Positions 59,001-64,000 of a stretch of DNA of 64,000 nt are shown here, in pieces. Under the pieces are notes generated by a model. It was not told the DNA's origin. It worked only from the letters and a program-made list of their open reading frames with translations, and ran no database searches. How positions within the stretch are numbered: the stretch's first letter is position 1; every line of letters starts with the position of its first letter. The position numbers and the translations under genes are program-made. The stretch comes from Aquirufa ecclesiirivi (lineage in GTDB: Bacteria; Bacteroidota; Bacteroidia; Cytophagales; Spirosomataceae): NCBI RefSeq assembly GCF_011250515.1, contig NZ_JAANOP010000003.1, positions 186,001 through 250,000 on the forward strand. The letters run 5' to 3'.

Positions 59001-59422
59001 CAATAACCCATCTTTTCTGTCAAATCATTCCATTGCCCTGTAAATTTCATGACCGTTTCACGGCACTTTTGATTGTATTCTTCAACACTTATTTTCTTAC
59101 CAATGTCTTCTTTGGTGATACCCAATTCTTTTTCCACTTGCAATTCCACAGGCAAACCATGCGTATCCCAGCCTCCTTTGCGTTTTACTTGTTTCCCTTT
59201 AAGTGTTTGGTATCGACAAAAAATATCTTTGATGGCGCGCGCCATGACGTGGTGAATCCCAGGAGTACCATTAGCGGAAGGTGGCCCTTCATAAAAAGTA
59301 AAGCTTGGATGACCAGCACGTGTGGAAATCGATTTCTCAAAAATCTGCTCTTGATTCCAGAAATTTAAAATCTCATCGGCAACTTGCGCGTAATCTAAAT
59401 TTTTGTATTCCTTGAATTTCAC
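56021..59422 (-). CDS. ileS: Isoleucyl-tRNA synthetase, IleRS2-like with GXHH signature
   Basis: The GTG complementary to 59420-59422 begins VKFKEYKNLDYAQVADEIL, the usual start of this group; the promoter at 59465 excludes a start 32 codons further up. The 1133-residue enzyme has the class I signature PPSANGTPGIHH, with GIHH at 55-58 where most have HxGH. It has KMSKRLGNAIDPF in the core, the CP1 editing domain and the anticodon-binding C-terminal part. AGWDTHGLPVEL-type motifs place it with the eukaryote-like IleRS2 group. It heads an operon with the MBOAT and AlgJ-like genes. Confidence 0.95.
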   Translation of the reverse strand: MKFKEYKNLDYAQVADEILNFWNQEQIFEKSISTRAGHPSFTFYEGPPSANGTPGIHHVMARAIKDIFCRYQTLKGKQVKRKGGWDTHGLPVELQVEKELGITKEDIGKKISVEEYNQKCRETVMKFTGQWNDLTEKMGYWVDLENPYVTYQTPYIESVWNLLKRLYDKGLLYKGYTIQPYSPAAGTGLSSHELNQPGCYRDVKDTSLTAQFKAIQSQKSQFLFELSQGNPVYLLAWTTTPWTLPSNSALTAGKGITYVLVRTFNPYTFLPVHVVLAKDLVKNYFHSAAENGDFAAYEAAEKKPQAIPYQIMGECKGADLEGIEYEQLMPYVQPATPAFRVILGDFVTTEDGTGMVHTAPTFGADDFRVAQQNGIPAIMVLDINGKEVPLVNRQGQFVEEVSDYALEPVKEAYLTEEEKEQARIKQGRDKYLSVDERIAIQLKTENKAFNVQKFDHPYPHCWRTDKPVLYYPLDSWFIKTTAVKDKLIALNQTIQWKPESTGTGRFGNWLENLVDWNLSRSRYWGTPLPIWRTEDGSEEICIGSLEQLTSELEKALTSGKLNAEQVKGNQDFIAAIQAGTADLHRPFVDQVYLVSESGAVLSRELDLIDVWFDSGAMPFAQWHYPFENQEVFKESYPADFISEGVDQTRGWFFTLHAISSMVEDSVAFKNVVSTGLVLDKNGNKMSKRLGNAIDPFETLKKYGADPTRWYMITNAQPWDNLKFDLAGITEVRNKFFGTLTNTYNFFALYANLDGFDPKSNPLEEANLTELDRWVLSKLMHLIQEVDEAYASYEPTKAGRAIQDFVCDHLSNWYVRLSRRRFWNPESTEKGINPDKQAAYQTLYTCLETVAQLMSPIAPFYGDWLFKNLSNKESVHLTDFVQVNPAWENPALEASMDLAQRICSLVHSIRKVHKLKVRQPLAQVLVPVLQEQVRDQIRRVEDLIKSEVNVKQVNYLDDAAGVLSKKVKPNFKALGPKFGKDMKSVAEAISSMTAENLQVLEAQGTILLSNFSIELSDVEILTEDMPGYLTASDSGLTIALDSQLSPSLVREGMAREFVNRIQNLRKDSGFDVVDKINIDVLKGDVAWEESIQEFAAYICQEVQALSINWKDSLDQASEISMDDTTLSVKVKVHK

Positions 59423-59464
59423 GTGTAAAGGGGATTTAATAGTATATGCTAGGCAAAATTGAGG

Positions 59465-59472
59465 CAAAAATA
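59465..59472 (-). promoter_or_regulatory. -7 promoter element of ileS operon
   Basis: The minus strand reads TATTTTTG, fitting TAnnTTTG, 43 bp before the GTG start. No -33 box stands out. Confidence 0.45.
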
Positions 59473-59549
59473 GTAAAATTTGGGCTGAAATCGTAATGTC
59501 ATTGCCTTCCCTATCCAATTAATCTGTTTTATTTAGATGGGCCTTTTCC

Positions 59550-59580
59550 TTTGATTTTATGCCATTATTAACCTAATTTG
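59550..59580 (+). promoter_or_regulatory. Promoter of the formyltetrahydrofolate cyclo-ligase gene
   Basis: A -33 TTTG (59550-59553) and a -7 CTAATTTG (59573-59580, one mismatch) are 19 bp apart. Transcription would begin a few bases before the ATG at 59595. Confidence 0.5.
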
Positions 59581-59594
59581 TTTTCAGTCGATGT

Positions 59595-60176
59595 ATGAAA
59601 AAGCTTGAAATAAGAAATAAACACCTTGCCCTTAGAAAATCCTGGACTCAGGAAGAATGGCAGATGCGTCATGAACAATTACATCAACAGGTATTAAGTT
59701 ATCTCAAATCCCTTCCAAAAGGGACAATAGTTTTTAGCTTTCAATCCATAGAAGGAAAGAGGGAAGTTGATACACAGCTTATTCATGAAACCATTGCCCA
59801 TTCTCCTTATGAATTTCAATTGGCTTTCCCCCGAGTAGAAGGTGAAGGAAAAATGTCGGCCTATTTGGTACATGAAAAAACTTCTTGGATTAGATCGGCT
59901 TGGGGGATATTAGAACCAGACCCCATATCGGCAAAAAAAATAGAACCCAATGAAATACAAGTTGTTTTAGTCCCACTTATTGGGTTTGATTTACAAGGTC
60001 ATCGAGTAGGGTTTGGTAAAGGGTTTTATGATCGCTTTTTGTCACAATGTCAACCAAACTGTTTAAAAATTGGCTTAAGCTTGGAGGGGCCAGTTCAGCA
60101 AATTGATGATCTTCATGCATTTGATATTGCCTTAGATGTAATCATCAGCTCTGAAAGACTTTATACCATTCATTGA
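59595..60176 (+). CDS. 5-formyltetrahydrofolate cyclo-ligase
   Basis: It converts 5-formyltetrahydrofolate to 5,10-methenyltetrahydrofolate with ATP. The 193 residues show the N-terminal basic helix (KKLEIRNKHLALRKSW), the substrate-site segment GILEPDP and the signature VPLIGFDLQGHRVGFGKGFYDRFL near residues 136-159. Length is normal. It is divergent from ileS. The next gene has a promoter of its own. Confidence 0.93.
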   Translation: MKKLEIRNKHLALRKSWTQEEWQMRHEQLHQQVLSYLKSLPKGTIVFSFQSIEGKREVDTQLIHETIAHSPYEFQLAFPRVEGEGKMSAYLVHEKTSWIRSAWGILEPDPISAKKIEPNEIQVVLVPLIGFDLQGHRVGFGKGFYDRFLSQCQPNCLKIGLSLEGPVQQIDDLHAFDIALDVIISSERLYTIH

Positions 60177-60197
60177 ATTAGTCCAAAAATTCCTTTC

Positions 60198-60224
60198 TTG
60201 TTCGAGATTTAAGCCCTAATTTTG
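60198..60224 (+). promoter_or_regulatory. Promoter of the 168-residue hypothetical gene
   Basis: A -7 TAATTTTG (60217-60224, exact) lies 16 bp after a TTG (60198-60200). Spacing is slightly short. The predicted start of transcription (about 60231) excludes an upstream TTG initiator. Confidence 0.5.
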
Positions 60225-60245
60225 CGTTCCAATAAACATTTTTCT

Positions 60246-60752
60246 GTGAAAATCAGGCTATTAATGATGTTTTACGTTTGTTTCATGACCCTTACTTTAA
60301 TGGGGCAAGAAGAAGTAAAACCGAAGTTATATCCTATTGAACAGACTGAAGGTGGTTGGAACAAAAAATATACCTATAAAAGACAAATTATAGAAAGCCC
60401 GTTGGCCTTGCAAATACCTTTATTGGAGGCAAGAGACCCTGAAGTGAGTTATGAATTTTTGACCTACAAACGTCAAAAAAGAAGTGTAGAAATTATTTCT
60501 GCTTTCACCACAGGATTTTCTGTCTATACATTTTTGAGTAAAGGACAGGTATCTGAAGGCTTATATTGGACAGTGGTGGGTAGTGCTGCAGTACTTAATT
60601 TATACCTAGGCACAGTGAGCATCAAGCATTTCAAGAAAGCATTGAAACGCTATAATGAGTTATCGCAAACAGATAGTAAAATCAGTTTGCAAATCAATTC
60701 TCATGGAAGCTCTGGGGCTTCTTTGGGATTAGCATGGAATTATCAATTTTAA
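60246..60752 (+). CDS. Exported small membrane-associated protein of unknown function
   Basis: The GTG at 60246 opens a signal-like segment (VKIRLLMMFYVCFMTLTLMG), giving 168 residues. The mature part has a basic, Tyr-rich stretch and two further hydrophobic segments (about 85-100 and 108-125), then a polar tail ending LGLAWNYQF. The aromatic end is barrel-like but the protein is too short to say more. No family is recognised. It lies 10 bp before asd and may share its transcript. Confidence 0.6.
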   Translation: MKIRLLMMFYVCFMTLTLMGQEEVKPKLYPIEQTEGGWNKKYTYKRQIIESPLALQIPLLEARDPEVSYEFLTYKRQKRSVEIISAFTTGFSVYTFLSKGQVSEGLYWTVVGSAAVLNLYLGTVSIKHFKKALKRYNELSQTDSKISLQINSHGSSGASLGLAWNYQF

Positions 60753-60762
60753 CGATTATACA

Positions 60763-61755
60763 ATGAAAGTTGCAGTAGTGGGCGCCACAGGCTTAGTTGG
60801 CGGTGAAATCTTAAAAGTATTAGCGGAAAGAAATTTCCCGGTTAGCGAATTAATTCCGGTGGCATCGGAGCGCTCAATCGGCAAAAAAGTTAGTTTTAAA
60901 GGCAAAGAGTACGAGGTTGTTGGTTTTGACACAGCGATTGCCATGAAACCTAATGTGGCTATTTTCTCGGCAGGTGGAGGAACATCCCTAGCTATTGCTC
61001 CTAAATTTGCAGAAGCTGGCATTACTGTAGTCGATAATTCATCCGCATGGAGAATGGACCCAACCAAAAAATTGGTGGTTCCGGAAATCAATGCATCTAC
61101 TTTGACTCCTGAAGACAAAATCATTGCAAACCCTAATTGCTCGACCATTCAAATGGTGGTAGTGATGAACCCTTTGCATAAAAAATATAAAATCAAGCGT
61201 GTCGTGGTTTCTACGTACCAATCTGTTACTGGTACAGGGAAAGCTGCTGTAGATCAATTGTTCAATGAGCGTGCTGGTAAAACAGAATATGACAAAGTTT
61301 ACCCTCATAAGATAGACTTGAACGTATTGCCGCATATCGACGTATTTTTAGATAATGGCTATACCAAAGAGGAGATGAAAATGGTCAATGAGACCAAAAA
61401 AATCATGATGGATGATTCCATTCAGGTAACAGCTACTACGGTACGTATTCCAACCATAGGTGGTCATTCCGAATCTGTCAATATTGAATTTGAAAATGAT
61501 TTTGATTTAGATGAGGTAAGAAGTTTACTGGCACAAGAAGAAGGGGTGATTGTACAAGATGATCCTAAGAATTTCTTGTATCCAATGCCCATCACAGCTC
61601 ATGGAAAAGATGAGGTATTCGTGGGAAGAATTCGTCGCGATGAAACTCAGCCAAACACCTTAAATCTGTGGATTGTGGCAGATAATTTAAGAAAAGGAGC
61701 CGCAACCAATGCCGTGCAAATTGCGGAATATTTGGCCAAGCATCAATTAATTTAA
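60763..61755 (+). CDS. asd: Aspartate-semialdehyde dehydrogenase
   Basis: Asd reduces aspartyl phosphate to the semialdehyde for lysine, threonine, methionine and cell-wall diaminopimelate. The 330 residues show the NADP motif [14 protein letters not shown] at the N-terminus. The active-site Cys is in [11 protein letters not shown] (Cys near 127), and a later segment reads [18 protein letters not shown] perfect terminator hairpin starts 7 bp after the stop. Confidence 0.96.
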   Translation: MKVAVVGATGLVGGEILKVLAERNFPVSELIPVASERSIGKKVSFKGKEYEVVGFDTAIAMKPNVAIFSAGGGTSLAIAPKFAEAGITVVDNSSAWRMDPTKKLVVPEINASTLTPEDKIIANPNCSTIQMVVVMNPLHKKYKIKRVVVSTYQSVTGTGKAAVDQLFNERAGKTEYDKVYPHKIDLNVLPHIDVFLDNGYTKEEMKMVNETKKIMMDDSIQVTATTVRIPTIGGHSESVNIEFENDFDLDEVRSLLAQEEGVIVQDDPKNFLYPMPITAHGKDEVFVGRIRRDETQPNTLNLWIVADNLRKGAATNAVQIAEYLAKHQLI

Positions 61756-61761
61756 TAGAAT

Positions 61762-61784
61762 GGCCGGTTTATCCGGCCTTTTTT
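61762..61784 (+). terminator. Intrinsic terminator between asd and pdxJ
   Basis: GGCCGG (61762-61767) and CCGGCC (61773-61778) with a 5-base loop run into six T. It ends 5 bp before the pdxJ ATG, an unusual position for a full terminator. Confidence 0.85.
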
Positions 61785-61789
61785 ATGAT

Positions 61790-62506
61790 ATGACTAGACT
61801 CAGCGTAAACATTAATAAAATTGCTACTCTCCGAAATTCGCGTGGAGGGAACAATCCAGATTTAATTCAGGTGGCTTTAGATTGTGAACGATTTGGAGCA
61901 GAAGGGATCACGGTACATCCTAGACCTGATGAAAGACATATTCGATATGCTGATGTCCATGCTTTAAAAAAAGTCATACAAACCGAATTCAATATTGAAG
62001 GAAATCCTTTAGAAGAAAAATTTGTTGAGTTGGTGCTGTCCGTTAGACCTGAACAAGTAACCTTAGTGCCCGATGCTCTTGGTCAAATCACTTCCAATCA
62101 TGGCTGGGATACGGTAAAACATCAAGATTTACTGATTCGACTCATCGCACCTTTCAAGGCGGCGGGTATTCGTACATCCATTTTTGTGGATCCGATTTTA
62201 GAAATGGTTGAGGCCGCCAAAACCACCGGAGCTGATCGCATTGAACTATATACAGAACCTTTTGCTGAGGATTTTCCAAATCACCCCACGCAGGCTGTTA
62301 CTGCTTACAGAAAAGCAGCCTTTAGGGCTCATCAATTGGGCTTGGGAGTAAATGCTGGCCATGATTTAAGTTTGGAAAATTTGGCATTTTTTAAAGCGAA
62401 TGTTCAACCATTGGATGAAGTATCCATTGGGCATGCCTTGATTTGCGATGCGCTATATTATGGCTTAGAAAATACGATACAGCTTTATAAAAGACAGTTG
62501 AGTTAG
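61790..62506 (+). CDS. pdxJ: Pyridoxine 5'-phosphate synthase
   Basis: PdxJ closes the ring of pyridoxine phosphate in the deoxyxylulose-dependent vitamin B6 route. The ATG at 61790 ([20 protein letters not shown]) fits the family; an ATG at 61760 would lie inside the terminator. The 238 residues include [46 protein letters not shown] and [15 protein letters not shown]. No promoter is visible in the 34 bp after asd, so transcription must read through or start within asd. Confidence 0.95.
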   Translation: MTRLSVNINKIATLRNSRGGNNPDLIQVALDCERFGAEGITVHPRPDERHIRYADVHALKKVIQTEFNIEGNPLEEKFVELVLSVRPEQVTLVPDALGQITSNHGWDTVKHQDLLIRLIAPFKAAGIRTSIFVDPILEMVEAAKTTGADRIELYTEPFAEDFPNHPTQAVTAYRKAAFRAHQLGLGVNAGHDLSLENLAFFKANVQPLDEVSIGHALICDALYYGLENTIQLYKRQLS

Positions 62507-62827
62507 GACATTTCTGTTATTTAAAGCGTCCTTTAAACAACAAAAACATCCATTAAAAATGATTGAATCTAAAAAATTCATCATTCTAGATTAAAAGCGG
62601 TTAGGCATTCGAAAGAACACCTAGCTAATCATCAGCTAATCAGCCTTTGCTGATTTCCTGTTCCTTGTAGTGCAAAATTGAAGATATTTAAAAGAAATCA
62701 ACTTGCGTTATATCAATAAATAATATTGCTCCCCATCAATTTTTTAAAGTAATTTTTTTATAAACCGCACAAAATCAACGAGTTAAATTAAAAAAATATT
62801 TGTTATAGTTTATCGAGTATATGATAA
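62507..62827. other. AT-rich intergenic region without a recognisable gene
   Basis: No reading frame or tRNA-like fold is evident. The only notable structure is a 7-bp hairpin, AATCAGC (62638-62644) with GCTGATT (62649-62655), without a T-run. The right end leads into the terminator at 62828. Confidence 0.6.
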
Positions 62828-62857
62828 AAAAGGGGCAATCTATCGATTGCCCCTTTT
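62828..62857. terminator. Intrinsic terminator of the tandem-repeat protein gene
   Basis: A perfect 13-bp stem AAAAGGGGCAATC (62828-62840) with GATTGCCCCTTTT (62845-62857), 4-base loop, lies 20 bp beyond the stop at 62878. Confidence 0.9.
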
Positions 62858-62877
62858 CACTAACTAGTAACTGACGA

Positions 62878-63492
62878 TTAATCTCTTTGGCCTGTCAAAA
62901 CTACAGCGCCACCTGCCACTGACAATTTGATGGCAGCTACTTTTCCGTCTGTTCTGGAGAAAATAATATCCGCATCATAACCTTGAATGGTCGCTGTATA
63001 CACATCAGCATCTTTAGAAGGTTTTAATTCTGCTGGCTCAGCACCACCTGCATCAGAGGATAAGAAAAGCTTCCCTTCTTTGGCGGCAATTAAAATTTTC
63101 TTCACATATTCATTTTCTGCCATTTTAAATGACCCAGCATATTCATCTCCTGCTGATTTTGTCATTTCCTTTTGACCTGCTAAAACTTGTCCTTGAGCAT
63201 CAATTTTAATCACACTCACTTGGCCATTTACGCGCTCAAATGTGATGGTAGCACCCATACTTTCCAATACAAATTCATCCGCTTTTTTACCTACAGCTAA
63301 TTCTGAATCTGGGAAACCTTCGGCAGACATCACTAATTTTCCATCTTTGGGAGTCAATTTTACTGACTTAACATAAGGATTATCTTGTAATTTATAATTA
63401 CCAGCATAATCTGTTACAGCTGTCTGTGCATCAGCCGTAAAAGCAAAAAATGCCAACGATAGTCCAATGGCAATATTTTTCATTTTTTTCAT
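62878..63492 (-). CDS. Exported protein with two tandem DUF3471-like repeats
   Basis: The 204-residue product has a signal peptide (about 1-22, ending FTADAQ). Two homologous repeats of about 85-90 residues follow: YAGNYKLQDNPYVKSVKLT to VLAGQ (about 29-108), and YAGSFKMAENEYVKKILIA to VLTGQ (about 117-202). This is a clear internal duplication. The beta-rich repeat resembles the DUF3471-like lipid- or ligand-binding C-terminal domains of Bacteroidota esterases, but here it stands without any enzyme. The function is unknown. Confidence 0.72.
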   Translation of the reverse strand: MKKMKNIAIGLSLAFFAFTADAQTAVTDYAGNYKLQDNPYVKSVKLTPKDGKLVMSAEGFPDSELAVGKKADEFVLESMGATITFERVNGQVSVIKIDAQGQVLAGQKEMTKSAGDEYAGSFKMAENEYVKKILIAAKEGKLFLSSDAGGAEPAELKPSKDADVYTATIQGYDADIIFSRTDGKVAAIKLSVAGGAVVLTGQRD

Positions 63493-63517
63493 TGGGTGTT
63501 AATTTTGGTTTGTTTGA

Positions 63518-63525
63518 CAAATCTA
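63518..63525 (-). promoter_or_regulatory. -7 promoter element of the tandem-repeat protein gene
   Basis: The minus strand reads TAGATTTG, an exact TAnnTTTG, 26 bp before the ATG at 63492. Confidence 0.45.
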
Positions 63526-63611
63526 ATAAAAAATGATGCTTGCATAACTCATGTAAGCTTGAAATGACAAAAAAAAATATTTAAAATTTTATATCAATTA
63601 CGGTGAAGCAT

Positions 63612-63641
63612 TTTGATTTATAAAAGTTTTATTTACTTTTG
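63612..63641 (+). promoter_or_regulatory. Promoter of the ECF sigma factor at the right edge
   Basis: A -33 TTTG (63612-63615) and -7 TACTTTTG (63634-63641) are separated by 18 bp, a full consensus match. The leader to the ATG at 63720 would be about 70 nt. Confidence 0.75.
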
Positions 63642-63719
63642 AACCGAAATCAATTCGCCAACCAAACAATAGGAGACCCTGCATGAGATAAAACTCTACG
63701 TTAACAATTTTGAATTTTT

Positions 63720-64000
63720 ATGATCAAAAATCAAGTTAACGATGCAGCGTTGGTATCAGCGTACATCCAAGGCAACGACCAAGCGTTTGAAACGTTGGTT
63801 AAAAGAAGTAAATCAAAAGTTTACACGACCCTCTACTTAATCGTTAAAGATCGCTACATCGCAGAAGATCTTTTGCAGGAAACTTATATCAAAGCAATCG
63901 ATGTATTAAAGTCGGGCCGCTACAATGAAGAAGGCAAATTTCTGCCTTGGGTTGTTCGAATAGCCCATAATTTAGCCATTGATTATTTCAGGAAAGACAA
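63720..64000 (+). CDS. ECF-type RNA polymerase sigma factor, truncated by window edge
   Basis: The frame starts at 63720 (MIKNQVNDAALVSAYIQGND) and runs off the right edge after 93 residues. Region 2 is present: AFETLVKRSKSKVYTTLYL, DRYIAEDLLQETYIKAI and FLPWVVRIAHNLAIDYFRK. Region 4 lies outside the window. Many Bacteroidota ECF factors of this form start this way. It has a strong promoter at 63612-63641. Its targets are unknown. Confidence 0.9.
   Translation, partial: MIKNQVNDAALVSAYIQGNDQAFETLVKRSKSKVYTTLYLIVKDRYIAEDLLQETYIKAIDVLKSGRYNEEGKFLPWVVRIAHNLAIDYFRKD

Noticed and set aside
62638-62655. Seven-bp hairpin downstream of pdxJ
   Set aside because: There is no T-run and it lies 130 bp from the stop, so it is not a credible terminator or RNA gene.
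1-64000. Search for tRNA, rRNA, CRISPR, phage or defence genes
   Set aside because: Intergenic spaces are short and hold only promoters, terminators, the riboswitch and the 33-bp palindromes; no defence or mobile gene family was recognised among the proteins.

Overview
The window reads as ordinary, gene-dense chromosome of a low-GC member of the Bacteroidota, most likely a Cytophagales bacterium of the freshwater Spirosomaceae/Aquirufa kind. The phylum call rests on several things seen here: a type IX secretion substrate with a gliding-motility type C-terminal domain beside a PorP/SprF protein, DUF4292 and DUF4833 proteins, TonB receptors, a eukaryote-like GT3 glycogen synthase, and promoters of the Bacteroidota form (-33 TTTG, -7 TAnnTTTG). 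The family call is inference. No rRNA, tRNA, CRISPR array, prophage, transposase or integrase was seen.

Layout. 1-8 kb: the N-terminal part of a GMC oxidoreductase, a HupE/UreJ-like membrane protein, nrdB, a small outer-membrane protein, uvrA and an isolated nuoN. 8-18 kb: purF, a 942-residue type IX cargo divergent from its probable PorP/SprF partner, then a six-SLBB Wza-like exporter and a Wzz-like chain-length protein. 18-22.5 kb: the rimP-nusA-infB operon (minus strand) with a terminator-like hairpin in its leader. 22.7-29.7 kb: fabI, a DUF4833 protein, a cobalamin-riboswitch-controlled BtuB-like receptor, a tag/polyprenol-mannosyltransferase/hemJ cluster, smpB and an OmpH/Skp chaperone. 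29.7-35.5 kb: a penicillin-acylase-type hydrolase with a small membrane partner, a Tat-type asparaginase and a glycogen synthase. 35.5-42.7 kb: an xylA/GH106-like/AlkD-like operon and an M1 peptidase. 42.8-48.3 kb: carotenoid genes crtI-crtB, an ECF-type sigma factor and a TonB receptor. 48.3-52.3 kb: a TPR/DUF4292/EnvC-like envelope operon. 52.4-64 kb: an amidohydrolase, an ileS/MBOAT/AlgJ-like operon, a formyltetrahydrofolate cyclo-ligase, asd, pdxJ, a tandem-repeat periplasmic protein and the start of another ECF sigma factor.

Most of the window is core metabolism and envelope biology. The points that deserve a second look are: the swapped GXHH signature in IleRS, three identical 33-bp perfect palindromes confined to convergent gene ends, the leader hairpin ahead of rimP-nusA-infB, a Ser in place of Asn in the G4 motif of IF-2, the cobalamin riboswitch, a terminator wedged between asd and pdxJ, and several start sites that the promoter positions correct. 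I found no convincing new defence or mobile system.
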